Shown: positions 16,926 through 26,420 of the stretch, one piece after another
Layout: each line of letters begins with the position of its first letter
Position numbering within the stretch: position 1 is the stretch's first letter
Source: Pirellulales bacterium
Lineage (GTDB): Bacteria; Planctomycetota; Planctomycetia; Pirellulales; Thermoguttaceae
DNA length: 47,831 nucleotides
NCBI GenBank assembly: GCA_016935315.1
Contig: JAFGRD010000166.1
Location: 1-47,831 of the forward strand
Reading direction: 5' to 3'
Notes under the pieces: model-generated
Databases searched by the model: none
What the model was told of the DNA's origin: nothing
What the model saw: the letters and a program-made list of their open reading frames with translations, nothing else
Position numbers and translations under genes: made by a program

Positions 16926-18848
16926 TCAGAATCGGCTCTGCATACGGAACCCCATCCGCGTCAGCGCTTCCCGAACGTCCGGCTCGGCCAACAGCCGCCG
17001 GAAGGCGACCACGGCCGGTCGATCGAGCCTGGCCTTGGGGACGACGAAGTCGTAGCGTTCCTCTTCCATCGGCAAGAAGCCCAGGCCGGCGTGCCGGGCG
17101 ACCCACTCGATGGCCACGCCCCAATCGGCGCGGCCCTGGGCGACGGCCGCCGCCACCGCGTTGTGGCTTTTCGGCTGCACGGCGTAGCCGGCCGGCTGCC
17201 TGTCCGATAGCATTCGGTCGATCAGGATCCGCGTCCCGCTGCCCTGGTTGCGGTTGACCATCATGCAGTCGGGATCGTCCTTCGCCCGGGCGACGGCCTC
17301 GGCGGCGTCGCGACCCTCGAACCGCGGATCGCCCGGCCGGAACACGACGCCTTGCAGCCGGCCGTAGCCCTCGATTAGCTCCAGCCCGGGCAGCAGCAGC
17401 GAGACGTTATACTGGCCGGTGGCCGGGTCCAACAGGTGCACGCCGGCCAGGTCGCACTCGCCGCGCCCGGCCGCCTGCAGCCCGCCGGTGGAACCGACGG
17501 CCATGAATTTCGTGGCTATTCCCAGATCCTGGATTCGCCCCAGCAGGAAGTCGAGGCCCACGCAATGGCTGCCGATCACCACCAGGTCGGCCAGGCGGAG
17601 GTCGCCGGCCAGCAGTTGCACGGTCACCGGCGCGCCGGCCTCGACGATTTCCTCGTGGCGGCCGATGGTCACGAAACCGTCGGCCCCGCTGAAGGCGGTC
17701 ATCGAGCCCGAGCCCTTGCCCATCGGATAGGCGGTCAGACCGGCCGGGCCTTCGACCAGGCCGACCAACAGGTATTCGGTCCGGCCGATCTCCGAGTTGA
17801 CCCTCACGGCCATCCGCGTCTCGGCGCTGGACGCCGCGGCGGGGGGACGGCCTCCAAGCAGGCGGATGACCCCGGCGACGAACTCGTGGAAGGTGAAGAT
17901 GGCCGAGGTCGGGAAGCCCGGCAGGATCACCACCGGCTTGCCGCGATGGGCGGCCAGGCAGATCGGCTTGCCCGGCTTCAGGGCCACGCCGTGGGCGACG
18001 ATCCCCGGCTCCGACAGCTCGCCGACCACGCGATAGGACAGATCGCCCGCCCCTTTGCTGGTGCCGCCGGAAAGCAGCACGACGTCGGCAGCGACCAGGG
18101 CCTCCCGCAGCCGGGTTCGCAGTTGGTCGAGATCGTCGTGTACGATGCCCAGCGGCTTGGGCAGGCCGCCCAACTCGCGGACGGCGTCGGCGAGGATGCG
18201 GGCGTTGCTGTCGTAGACCAGCCCGGGTCGCATCGGCTGACCCGGCTCGATGATTTCGTCGCCGGTGGAGAGGATGGCCACCACCGGCCGCCGCCAGACG
18301 GCCACCCGATCGGCGCCGACCGCGGCCAGCACGCCCGTCTCGCGGCTGCCGAGCATCTGGCCGCGCCGCAGCACGGTCTCGCCGGCGGTCACGTCGGTGC
18401 CGGCGAACGACACGCCGAAGCCGGGCGTGACGGCCCTGGTGACCAGGATCGTCGCATCTTCGCCGGGCGAGGTGTGCTCGACCATCACCACCGCGTCGGC
18501 CCCGCGCGGCAGCATCCCGCCGGTGGCGATCGCCATGGCCGTGCCGTCGGCCACGTGGCCCTGGGGCACCACGCCGGTGGCCAGCACGTCGTCGAGCAGT
18601 CGCAGCCGCCGCGGCGCCTCCTCTTCGGCCCCATAGGTGTCGGCCGCCCGCACCGCGTAGCCGTCGTAGTTCGAGCGATCGAACGAGGGCACGTCGCCCC
18701 GAGCAACCACGTCCTCGGCCAGGACGCGCCCGAGGGCTTCTTCCAGCGCAACCTGCTGCTTGGCCAGCGGCCGCAGCGTCAGGGCGTCGCGAAACCGCCG
18801 CTGGGCCTCGTCGACGTCGATCACGTTGAGGAATTGCTGCTGGCTCAT
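16926..18848 (-). CDS. moeA: MoeA-type molybdopterin molybdotransferase fused to a periplasmic-binding-like domain
   Basis: 640-residue fusion. Residues 1-400 are MoeA, which inserts molybdate into adenylated molybdopterin: DVPSFDRSNYDGYAVRAAD, GGMLPRGADAVVMVE, VAILSTGDEI, VVLLSGGTSKGAGD, and KPGKPICLA followed by LPGFPTSAIF. Residues about 430-640 are a substrate-binding-protein-like (PBP_like) domain with VIGSHCVGLDFLL, NRNQGSGTR and DWGVAIEWVA, perhaps sensing molybdate or a related ligand. The ATG overlaps the stop codon of the upstream GH gene (ATGA). mobA follows. MoeA with this fused domain is a known variant. Confidence 0.92.
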   Translation of the reverse strand: MSQQQFLNVIDVDEAQRRFRDALTLRPLAKQQVALEEALGRVLAEDVVARGDVPSFDRSNYDGYAVRAADTYGAEEEAPRRLRLLDDVLATGVVPQGHVADGTAMAIATGGMLPRGADAVVMVEHTSPGEDATILVTRAVTPGFGVSFAGTDVTAGETVLRRGQMLGSRETGVLAAVGADRVAVWRRPVVAILSTGDEIIEPGQPMRPGLVYDSNARILADAVRELGGLPKPLGIVHDDLDQLRTRLREALVAADVVLLSGGTSKGAGDLSYRVVGELSEPGIVAHGVALKPGKPICLAAHRGKPVVILPGFPTSAIFTFHEFVAGVIRLLGGRPPAAASSAETRMAVRVNSEIGRTEYLLVGLVEGPAGLTAYPMGKGSGSMTAFSGADGFVTIGRHEEIVEAGAPVTVQLLAGDLRLADLVVIGSHCVGLDFLLGRIQDLGIATKFMAVGSTGGLQAAGRGECDLAGVHLLDPATGQYNVSLLLPGLELIEGYGRLQGVVFRPGDPRFEGRDAAEAVARAKDDPDCMMVNRNQGSGTRILIDRMLSDRQPAGYAVQPKSHNAVAAAVAQGRADWGVAIEWVARHAGLGFLPMEEERYDFVVPKARLDRPAVVAFRRLLAEPDVREALTRMGFRMQSRF

Positions 18849-21451
18849 TGCACCTCGACTTCGTACCAGACGGTCTTGTGCCGGGGGCCAAGCTCCAGTC
18901 GGGCGTTGCCTTCATGGCTGCCGCAGGGGACCGCCGCGCGGCGATTGCCGGATTCGTCCAGCGGATAGAATCGGACGCGGTCGGCGGCCACCGGCAACTC
19001 GATCTGGGCCGGCACGCCTTCGCAGAGCACCGGCTCGTCGCCCCAGCGGTTGCGCAGCGTAACGCGATCGTTGGGCAATTGCTCCAGTTGGGCGCCGCGG
19101 TTTTGCACCCAGCCGGTCGCCGCGATCAGGATCCGGCCCGGGCCGTTGAACCCCGTCCGGCCTTTGGCGGGCTCGTCGATCGCCACCATCGAGACGGTGG
19201 CCCAGTCGAGCCGCGTTTTGCCGATTGCCAAGGTCACCTCGCCCAGCTCGAACGTGCGGCCGCCGACGAAGCCGGTGAAGAGCTTGGTCCGCGGCGTGTC
19301 GGCGATGAACGTGCCGGCCCCCGGCCGCGAGACGTCCCAGCGGAGCTGGCCCGTGTCGGAGACGAACACGCGCGTGTCGTCCAGATCGGGCAGTGGCGTG
19401 TCGGGCATCTTGCCGTCAAGCTGCATCGCCACGGCGTGGCGCAGGGCCAGCCGCGGGTCGACGCCGAAGTCGCCTGCCGTCAGCCGCCAGGCACTGAGCG
19501 TCTCGTGAAGTTGCTTGCGCTCGGCCTCCGCCGAAACGGGCGCCAGCACCGCTTTGCGGGCGCCGGCGACGTCGCCGCGCACCAACAGCGCGGCGCAGGC
19601 CGGCATGTGGGCCAGCTTCGACGTGTCGGACTTGATGTCGAAGAAGCTGCCGATGCGTCGCGGCTCGAAATCGGCGTTGTGGCAATAGGCGAAACTGAAG
19701 ATGCCGTCCCAACGCTGGAAGCCGCCCAGCGCGGCGATCATCGGGAAGCCCTCGGCGGCGTAGGAATTGGGCGCCGGGTGGTTGTATTCGCTGACCGTAA
19801 ACGCCATGCCCGCCACGCGACGAACCGCCAGACCCGAAAGCGTTCCGCCCGGCTCGTTGACCAGTGCCACGTTGTGGACCTCCCAGTCCCGGCTGTCCCA
19901 GGGGCGGCCGGGGAAATGGGGGTGCTTCCAGTACGAATGGGCGTCGATGTAGTCCAAGGCGGCCTGGACGTGCGCGGGGCTGTAGGAGAGCTGGGTGCCG
20001 GAAACCAGCGGCCGGACGCCCAAATCGGATTCCAGGAACCGGTGCAGTCCCCACCAGTAGTCCCGCTCGGTGTCCCAAAGAAAGTCGATGAAATCGTGGC
20101 GTGCCGCCTCGGTCAGATCGAGCTGGCCGCGGTGGAGCACCGGCACGCTGTCGTCTTCGAGCCGCTGGTTGGACGCAAGGCCCACAATGCCGCCGGGTCG
20201 CAGCGAGACCTCGGCCATCTCGTATCTTCCCGGCTTCAGGCTGGTGAACGTCAGCCGCGCGTTCTCGTCGTCCCGCTCGGCCACGAAGGTCTGACGATAC
20301 GGCTTCCACTGGGAATCCAGCTTCAAGCTGGCCGATAGTCCCAGCCGCTGCCACGGGTCGTGGGCCATCATGCAGTTGACGTCGATCGACCGCGGCGCGT
20401 CGGACCGGAGATAGCAGGTCAAGGTGTAAGGAGTATCCTTCTTCAACGCGAAGCCGCTCTGGGTAAGTTGCGGCCGCCAGGCCACCTCGCCCTGGCGGGT
20501 GACGTCCAGGCAAAGGCAGCGGCGGCCGTCCGGACCGGCCGGCTCGACCGACAACCGGGCCTCCGTGCGGGCGTCCCGCTCGAGCGCCCAATCACCGGCC
20601 GGCGGCTGCTGAAAATCACCATTGACCAGCATTTCGTCGCCCAACGGCCATTGCCCGACGTTCCACGCCTTGCGGAGCCGCTCGGTGTCGCCGTGCTTCT
20701 GCCGCAGCCACGCGTTCCAAAGCCGGCGGAAGGTGGTGGCGTACGGCTCGGGCAGCTCGTCGAGCTGGCCCCAACCCCATACGGCAAACAGGGCGTCCTC
20801 GTTGCTGATCTCGACCATCGCCACGGCCGGCTCGCGGGCGTAGGAAGTCTCGGTATAGGGGTTCACGTGCGTGAGCAGGTCGCGGGCGTACTTCTTCTGC
20901 ACCTCGATCATTTGCGGCTCGAAGTTGTCCAGGCCCTTGTCGTAGTTCGGGCGCCCCTCGGGCGATACGAAACCCTCGCGCTCGCCGAGCGTCCGCGAAA
21001 CGTGCAGATTGATGTCCGTGTAGACGCCGTGGAGCTTCAGTTGATAGATCAGGTAGTCGAGCTTTTCGAGCTGCTTCGGATCGATCGTCAGCTTGTTGGG
21101 ACTGTCGCCCCAGATCGACCGCGCGTCCATGTGGTGCATCCGCACACAATTGATCCCCAACCGGGCCAGCCGGGCCGCCAGCCGCTCGGCCTGCGCGTGG
21201 CTGGGAAAGCAGGCTTCGAAGCAAAGGTTCGTGCCCCAGAACCGAATCGGCCCGGCGTCGGTCACCAGCCGGCCGTCCTCGACCCGCACGAAACCGTCCT
21301 TGCCGGCCGGACGCGGGAGCCAGGCGGAGACGTTGGTCGCGTTCTCGGGCGCGTCGTAGGAAATCACAAAGGGAAACAGCTCTTCCGCCGCCACCGGACA
21401 TGCGATCGGCAAGACGGAAAGCAGCAGGCAGAAACGACAACAACGGCGCAT
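18845..21451 (-). CDS. Secreted glycoside-hydrolase-like protein with inserted carbohydrate-binding-like domain
   Basis: 868-residue exported protein (signal peptide ending near PVAAEE). Residues 30-260 and about 440-600 form a GH5/GH42-like TIM barrel: IRFWGTNLCFEACF, GINCVRMHHMD, VAMVEISNEDALF with the candidate acid/base Glu in SNED, and VSEYNHPAPN with the candidate nucleophile. Residues about 270-415 look like an inserted beta-sandwich carbohydrate-binding domain (LVNGDFQQPPAGDW). The end is beta-rich. AAAGGAG precedes the ATG. Its last codon overlaps the moeA start, although their functions appear unrelated. The substrate is unknown; the exact GH family needs a profile search. Confidence 0.8.
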   Translation of the reverse strand: MRRCCRFCLLLSVLPIACPVAAEELFPFVISYDAPENATNVSAWLPRPAGKDGFVRVEDGRLVTDAGPIRFWGTNLCFEACFPSHAQAERLAARLARLGINCVRMHHMDARSIWGDSPNKLTIDPKQLEKLDYLIYQLKLHGVYTDINLHVSRTLGEREGFVSPEGRPNYDKGLDNFEPQMIEVQKKYARDLLTHVNPYTETSYAREPAVAMVEISNEDALFAVWGWGQLDELPEPYATTFRRLWNAWLRQKHGDTERLRKAWNVGQWPLGDEMLVNGDFQQPPAGDWALERDARTEARLSVEPAGPDGRRCLCLDVTRQGEVAWRPQLTQSGFALKKDTPYTLTCYLRSDAPRSIDVNCMMAHDPWQRLGLSASLKLDSQWKPYRQTFVAERDDENARLTFTSLKPGRYEMAEVSLRPGGIVGLASNQRLEDDSVPVLHRGQLDLTEAARHDFIDFLWDTERDYWWGLHRFLESDLGVRPLVSGTQLSYSPAHVQAALDYIDAHSYWKHPHFPGRPWDSRDWEVHNVALVNEPGGTLSGLAVRRVAGMAFTVSEYNHPAPNSYAAEGFPMIAALGGFQRWDGIFSFAYCHNADFEPRRIGSFFDIKSDTSKLAHMPACAALLVRGDVAGARKAVLAPVSAEAERKQLHETLSAWRLTAGDFGVDPRLALRHAVAMQLDGKMPDTPLPDLDDTRVFVSDTGQLRWDVSRPGAGTFIADTPRTKLFTGFVGGRTFELGEVTLAIGKTRLDWATVSMVAIDEPAKGRTGFNGPGRILIAATGWVQNRGAQLEQLPNDRVTLRNRWGDEPVLCEGVPAQIELPVAADRVRFYPLDESGNRRAAVPCGSHEGNARLELGPRHKTVWYEVEVQ

Positions 21452-21618
21452 GGTCTGGTCTCCTTTCTGGCCGGCGTTGCCTTGCGGAAGACGCGATCAC
21501 GAACGACTTCCCGCAAGCCAAGGACTCGCACAGCCTAGCGGAAGCACTCGGGAAACGCAAGATTCGACAACCGTCGGAGCCGCCGGCCGCCTTCCCAAAT
21601 CCGAAATCAGCGCCTACG

Positions 21619-23271
21619 ATGGCCCGGATGATGCGACCGAAACGCCATCCCTTGATCGCGGGCGCCCGGATTACCAGCCTGGGAACGCTGGCCAGTCGCG
21701 TGTTGGGGATGGTCCGCGACATGGCCACGGCGGCGTTGCTGGGGCTGTCGGGCGGGGGTGTGATGGACGCCTTCGCCATCGCCTTTCGCATCCCGAATCT
21801 CTTCCGCCGGCTGTTCGGCGAAGGGGCCCTGACGGCCAGCTACTTGCCTGTCTTCTCGGCCCAACTCGAGAAGGACCGCACGGTCGCCTGGCAACTGGCC
21901 AGCGTGGTCTTCGCCTGGCTGGCCGTGCTGTTGACCGGAGTCGTGCTGCTGGGCGAAGGGCTGCTGGGGCTGATCTGGCTGGCCTGGGGCGACGTGTCGG
22001 GCGTGGGGCTGCTGGTCGGGCTGACCTCGGTGATGCTGCCCTACCTGCTGCTGATTTGCCTGGCCGCCCAGTTGACCGCCACGCTGCACGCGCTGTCGCA
22101 CTTCACCGTGCCCGCTCTGACGCCGACCCTTCTGAACCTCTGTTGGCTGGCGGCCGCCTGGCTGGTGGCGCCCTTTTTTGGAGCCGATCCCCAGGCGCAG
22201 GCCTACGTGCTGGCCGTGGCCGTGGTCACCTCGGGCGTGCTGCAACTGGGTCTGCAAGTGCCTGTGCTGCGGCGCATGGGGTTCCGGTTCGATTACCATT
22301 GGACGGCCAGCCGGCAGTCGGTGGCGCAAATCGGTCGCGCCATGGGGCCGGCACTGATCGGCCTGGCGGTAACCCAGATCAACACGCTGATGGACAGCCT
22401 GATCGCCTGGGGACTGGCCGCCGCGCCCGACGGGCCCGCGCGGATCGCCTGGCTGGGCGGCGCGGTGCGTTACCCGATGCAGCAGGGCGCCGCGGCGGCC
22501 ATCTATTTCGGCGAGCGGCTCTACCAGTTCCCGCTGGGCGTGCTGGGGCTGGCGGTGGCCGCCGCGATCTTCCCGCTGCTGAGCCGCCACGCCGCCCGGG
22601 GCGATCGGGCCAGGCTGGGCGCCGATTTGACCTTGGGTCTGCGGCTGGTAATCTGCCTGGGGGTGCCCGCCGGCGTGGGGCTGATCATGCTGGCCGAGCC
22701 GCTGGCCCGGCTGCTGTTCGAGCGCGGCCGGTTCACCGCCGCCGACACGGAGCGGGCGGCGCGGATGATCGCCTGCTACGCCGGCGGCGTGTGGGCCTAT
22801 TGTGCCTTGCCCGTGGTCGTGCGAGGCTACTACGCGCTGGGCGACACCCGCACGCCGGCCCGCCTCGCCCTGGTGGTGGTGGCCCTGAACCTGACCTTGA
22901 ACCTGGTGTTGATCTGGCCGCTGGCCGAGGCGGGTCTGGCCGTGGCCACGGCCGTCTCGGCGGCAGTCCAGGTCGTGGTGTTGATGCTGGTTTTCTCGCG
23001 GCGCGCCAGCCCGTTGCATTGGCGGGCCCTGGCACTGGTCGTCGCCCGGACGCTTCCGGCAACGCTCCTGATGGCCGCGGCCGGCTACACGGTGCTCGGG
23101 CTGCTCCCCCATTTCCCCGAAGCCGGCCTGCTAAGCCGGCTCGCCCGAGTGTCGTTGCCGCTGGGTGTCAGCCTGGCCGTCTACGGCATGGCCTATCGGC
23201 TCTTCGGCGGCCGGGAACTGGGAATCCTGCTCGGCCGGCAAGCGCCGACAGGCACCAGCGACAACGACTGA
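21619..23271 (+). CDS. murJ: Lipid II flippase MurJ (MviN)
   Basis: 550-residue multi-pass inner-membrane protein of the MOP superfamily that flips lipid II across the membrane for peptidoglycan synthesis. The N-terminus has ASRVLGMVRDM and AFRIPNLFRRLFGEGALTAS, MurJ signatures, and about 14 hydrophobic helices follow. ATG 21619 is chosen; the frame stays open upstream but homology starts at the LIAGARITSLGTLAS segment. It is transcribed away from the GH-moeA operon. Length is normal. Confidence 0.93.
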   Translation: MARMMRPKRHPLIAGARITSLGTLASRVLGMVRDMATAALLGLSGGGVMDAFAIAFRIPNLFRRLFGEGALTASYLPVFSAQLEKDRTVAWQLASVVFAWLAVLLTGVVLLGEGLLGLIWLAWGDVSGVGLLVGLTSVMLPYLLLICLAAQLTATLHALSHFTVPALTPTLLNLCWLAAAWLVAPFFGADPQAQAYVLAVAVVTSGVLQLGLQVPVLRRMGFRFDYHWTASRQSVAQIGRAMGPALIGLAVTQINTLMDSLIAWGLAAAPDGPARIAWLGGAVRYPMQQGAAAAIYFGERLYQFPLGVLGLAVAAAIFPLLSRHAARGDRARLGADLTLGLRLVICLGVPAGVGLIMLAEPLARLLFERGRFTAADTERAARMIACYAGGVWAYCALPVVVRGYYALGDTRTPARLALVVVALNLTLNLVLIWPLAEAGLAVATAVSAAVQVVVLMLVFSRRASPLHWRALALVVARTLPATLLMAAAGYTVLGLLPHFPEAGLLSRLARVSLPLGVSLAVYGMAYRLFGGRELGILLGRQAPTGTSDND

Positions 23272-23287
23272 TTTCCCGCAGCGTGCC

Positions 23288-23440
23288 TCAGGCGTCGTCG
23301 GTCGATTCACCCGAGATCGCGCCCGGCGCTTCGGCCGGCGGCGGTGCGGGATCGTCGGGCATCTCCGTCTTCGGCTGGCTACAGCCGACGGCAAAGCTCA
23401 GCAGAATCGTCCCCAGAAGCGTGTATGGAAGCGATCGCAT
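23288..23440 (-). CDS. Small lipoprotein paired with DUF1559 gene
   Basis: 50-residue protein with MRSLPYTLLGTILLSFAVGC, a hydrophobic leader ending in a lipobox-like AVGC. The mature part is short, acidic and Pro/Ala-rich (QPKTEMPDDPAPPPAEAP). GGAGACACG just upstream of ATG 23440 is an acceptable ribosome binding site. The longer frame to 23491 would run into the repeat. A tiny lipoprotein next to a DUF1559 gene is a common planctomycete arrangement. The DUF1559 gene lies directly upstream, separated by a palindromic repeat. Role unknown. Confidence 0.65.
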   Translation of the reverse strand: MRSLPYTLLGTILLSFAVGCSQPKTEMPDDPAPPPAEAPGAISGESTDDA

Positions 23441-23453
23441 GTCGTGTCTCCGT

Positions 23454-23541
23454 TCTGCACTTTCTGGAAAGAGGGCACTTAGGCCTGCCAATTGGGGGAA
23501 GGGCGGCGCGGCGGCCTGGATTGTTCACAATGCGAACATCA
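23454..23541. repeat. Hybrid palindromic repeat (family 2 head, family 1 tail)
   Basis: It starts TGCACTTTCTGGAAAG and GGCACTTAGGCCT as in the repeat at 1-89, then CCAATTGGGGGAAGG. It ends CGGCCTGGATTGTTCACAA and GCGAACATCA, the same end as the MITE-like elements at 1459 and 31200. It fills the gap between the DUF1559 stop codon (TGA read from this end) and the lipoprotein leader. It may be a recombinant of the two families. Confidence 0.6.
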
Positions 23542-24543
23542 GTAGTTTCCTTCGGCGGCCTGGGTGTCCTCGCCGTAGTCCATCGTCGACAAGGCAATCA
23601 GCACGTCTTTTTCCATGTTCTTCGCCAGGCCATGGACCGATCCGTCGGCGTAGCAGAACCCGACGACGCTGGGATGCTCACTGTTGAAGCGGGCCCAAGT
23701 CTCATCGCCCCCGAAGCCCTTGACCGTCCACATGGTCCCGCATCCCATCCAAGAGAATCCGACCAGGAGGTGCTTCACGGGCTCCTCGTGGGGATGTCCC
23801 CGCGTGACCTCGCCGAAGGCCAGGGTTTTGCTGGCGCCGTCCTTGATCATCGACTGGCCGTTGTGCGAGCGATTGGTGAAGATCCCCGTCTTGGGGTCCC
23901 AGGTCGACGAGCCGGTGCGAGCCGCTCCGCCGGCCACGCCCACGTAGTTGGTTCGTCCCAAGGAGTTGCCGGCCCCCGTGCCGTAGCCCAGCCCGACGCA
24001 ATAGACGCTCGGATCGCTCGCGCAGTAGTAGTAGATCGCGATCACCGTATCGTCGGACTGACTATGGTCGTCCGTGGGGCAGAGAAAGGCGCCCACCCGG
24101 GCCTGGGCCCAGGTCCAGGGGTCCGGCCCGCGGCTGGCCGCGTCCCAGAAGGCCGGCCCCTGCTGCGAGATGTCGAACAGCGAGACGGCCGCCTGCTGCG
24201 TGTCGAGCCTGTTGTGAATCGGCTCCAACTCCAGGTAGGGAAGCAGGAAGGGCAGCACGCCCGTCCATTGCGTCGCGTTGCGATCGAAGTTGTCCGGAGC
24301 CATCGCGCTTCCGACCTGCTGGGGATCGGGCCCGAGATACCCCGGCGGGAATCGCTGGAAGCTCGATTCGTAGTGCTGGGCAGCCAGCCCGATCTGCCGC
24401 AAGTTGTTGAAGCATTGCGCCCGTCGGGCGGCTTCCCGCGACGACTGCACCGCAGGTACCAGCAAGGCCATCAAGATGCCGATGATGGCGATCACCACCA
24501 GCAATTCGACGAGCGTGAAGGCCCTCCGGAAACGTTGACGCAC
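23539..24543 (-). CDS. DUF1559 (SBP_bac_10) domain protein with prepilin-type signal
   Basis: 334-residue protein typical of planctomycete DUF1559 families. The N-terminus [20 protein letters not shown] is a type IV pilin/pseudopilin leader and membrane helix. The following [19 protein letters not shown] is the DUF1559 signature. Near the C-terminus is [17 protein letters not shown], the usual H-x-G-G-x-N-x2-F-x-D-G-like end. The start is GTG with AGGAGG nine bases upstream. Planctomycete genomes carry dozens of paralogues; the proteins are thought to sit at the surface, and their job is unresolved. The downstream neighbour is a small lipoprotein. Confidence 0.93.
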   Translation of the reverse strand: MRQRFRRAFTLVELLVVIAIIGILMALLVPAVQSSREAARRAQCFNNLRQIGLAAQHYESSFQRFPPGYLGPDPQQVGSAMAPDNFDRNATQWTGVLPFLLPYLELEPIHNRLDTQQAAVSLFDISQQGPAFWDAASRGPDPWTWAQARVGAFLCPTDDHSQSDDTVIAIYYYCASDPSVYCVGLGYGTGAGNSLGRTNYVGVAGGAARTGSSTWDPKTGIFTNRSHNGQSMIKDGASKTLAFGEVTRGHPHEEPVKHLLVGFSWMGCGTMWTVKGFGGDETWARFNSEHPSVVGFCYADGSVHGLAKNMEKDVLIALSTMDYGEDTQAAEGNY

Positions 24544-24715
24544 GGAAGCGTCCTCCTCTCTACCGCGGAGACGGGCAGCAAACCCCGAGTTTCGGTCATT
24601 GTAGCGAACCGGCAGATTTTCGGCAAGCTGCCGGGGCCTGGCCTTTCCCGCCGAGAGACCGTGCGGTAGACTGCACCGGTCTGTTGGCCGACGCGCCGAT
24701 CAGGATAGGATCTCC

Positions 24716-25039
24716 GTGCGAGAAGTCATTGCCATCGTCAAGCCGTACCTGGCCGAAAAGGTGCTCGACGCGCTGAAGCACGCGCCGCTGGAGGCTTGTA
24801 GCGTGCGCGAGGTCAAGGGCTTCGGCCGGCAGAAGAGCTATCTCGACGAGTACCGTGACAGCGAGTACTCCTTGGCCTACCTGCCCAAGGTCGAAATCGT
24901 GCTTTGGGTCGAAGACGTGCGCGCCGAAGAGGTCATCCGCACGATTGTCGACGTTGCGCGAACCGGCCGAATCGGCGACGGAAAGGTCTTCGTGCTTCCG
25001 GCCGAGGCGGCCGGGGAGTGGTCAACCGGCAGCGAATAA
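24716..25039 (+). CDS. glnB: PII-family nitrogen regulatory protein (GlnB/GlnK)
   Basis: 107-residue PII protein. REVIAIVKPYLAEKV is the N-terminal strand and helix. The T-loop has YRDSEYSLAYLPKVEI, in which the Tyr of SEY is at the position uridylylated in proteobacterial GlnB. RTGRIGDGKVFVLP is the C-loop end. PII trimers sense 2-oxoglutarate, ATP/ADP and control GlnE/GS, AmtB and transcription. The start is GTG with AGGAT upstream. No amtB or glnA is next to it. glnE lies 1.4 kb away, convergently transcribed. Whether it is GlnB or GlnK cannot be said. Confidence 0.9.
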   Translation: MREVIAIVKPYLAEKVLDALKHAPLEACSVREVKGFGRQKSYLDEYRDSEYSLAYLPKVEIVLWVEDVRAEEVIRTIVDVARTGRIGDGKVFVLPAEAAGEWSTGSE

Positions 25040-25089
25040 ACGGCGGTGCGCCCGTCTGTTCGCCGGGCAACAGGAAAGGGTATCATCGC

Positions 25090-26367
25090 ATGAATCCTCA
25101 GCGCGGGGCTTCCTTCGTGGGGAACTGGCTTCTGGCCGCCTTCCTGGCCGGCACGGCGGCGGCGGCCGAACCGACCTTCGAGCAACGCATCCACGTGCCG
25201 GAGGCGGAGCTTCCGCCGGTTCGGGCAATCACGCAGGGACCGAAGTTCCACTGGTTCAGCTATTACGACAAGCTCGAGTTCGACCCGACCGGCCGCTACG
25301 TCCTGGGAATGGAGGTCGATTTCGAGCACCGCAGCCCCACGCCCGACGACGTGATCCGCCTGGGCATGGTCGACCTGGGGGACGGCGACCGTTGGATCGA
25401 GTTGGGCGAGTCGCGTGCCTGGTGCTGGCAGCAGGGGTGCATGCTGCAATGGCGGCCGGGATCGCAAACCGAAATCCTTTGGAACGATCGGCAGAGCGAT
25501 CGCTACGTGTGCCATCTGCTCGACGTCACAACCGGGCGGCGCCGCACGGTCCCCTACCCGGTCTACTCGGTCGGCCCCGAGGGGCGCAACGCCGTCGCAC
25601 CCGACTTCCGCCGCGTCAACGACATGCGTCCCGGCTACGGCTACCCGGGGCTGGCCGATCCGCACGCCGACCAGTTGGCCCCGGCCGACTCGGGCATCTT
25701 CCGCATCGACCTGGAGACGGGCCGCCGCGAACTGATCGTATCGCTGGCCGAGATCGCCAAGATCCCTTATCCGGACGGCGATTTGTCCCAGGCCAAGCAC
25801 TACTTCAACCACCTGCTGATCAGCCCCGACGGCAGCCGGTTCGAGTTCCTGCACCGTTGGCGAATTGCCGGCCGCAGCGGCTTCGGCACGCGGATGCTGA
25901 CGGCGAAGCTCGACGGCTCCGACGTGCGGGTGGTCGACCATTCGGGCCGCACGTCGCACTTCATCTGGCGCGACCCGCGCCACATCCTGGCCTGGTCGTG
26001 GCACAAATCACACCGCGACGCCTTCTACCTGTTTGAAGACCGCTCCGGCGGGAAGGTCGAAGTGGTCGGCCGGGGGCTGATGACTCACAACGGCCACTGC
26101 ACCTACCTGCCGGGCAACGCCTGGATTCTCAACGACACGTATCCGCTGGGTTCGAAGCGAGAGCAGCATCCCTACCTGTTCCATGTGGCCACGCAGCGGA
26201 TCGTGCCGCTGGGACATTTTCACCTGCCGCCGGCGTATCGCGGCGAGTGGCGCTGCGACACCCATCCCCGTTTCAGCCCCGACGGCGCCAAGGTCGTGAT
26301 CGACTCGCCCCACGGCGGCCAGGGGCGGCAACTGTACCTGATCGATATCACCGGCATCGTCCGGTAG
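25090..26367 (+). CDS. Secreted TolB-like / PL22-like beta-propeller protein
   Basis: 425-residue exported protein (signal peptide ending near GTAAAAEP). It is rich in TolB-type blades: LEFDPTGRYVLGMEV, HYFNHLLISPDGSRFEF, TRMLTAKLDGSDVRVVDHSG and THPRFSPDGAKVVIDS. YFNHLLISPDG resembles the oligogalacturonate lyase (PL22) propellers, so a polysaccharide-related role is possible, but catalytic residues cannot be assigned. AGGAAAGG upstream supports ATG 25090. It lies 50 bases after the PII gene and converges with glnE. Confidence 0.75.
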   Translation: MNPQRGASFVGNWLLAAFLAGTAAAAEPTFEQRIHVPEAELPPVRAITQGPKFHWFSYYDKLEFDPTGRYVLGMEVDFEHRSPTPDDVIRLGMVDLGDGDRWIELGESRAWCWQQGCMLQWRPGSQTEILWNDRQSDRYVCHLLDVTTGRRRTVPYPVYSVGPEGRNAVAPDFRRVNDMRPGYGYPGLADPHADQLAPADSGIFRIDLETGRRELIVSLAEIAKIPYPDGDLSQAKHYFNHLLISPDGSRFEFLHRWRIAGRSGFGTRMLTAKLDGSDVRVVDHSGRTSHFIWRDPRHILAWSWHKSHRDAFYLFEDRSGGKVEVVGRGLMTHNGHCTYLPGNAWILNDTYPLGSKREQHPYLFHVATQRIVPLGHFHLPPAYRGEWRCDTHPRFSPDGAKVVIDSPHGGQGRQLYLIDITGIVR

Positions 26368-26420
26368 CGTTGCACGCGGGAGCCGCGCCCACCAAAACCT
26401 CGCCAGACTTCGTCAGCTCG

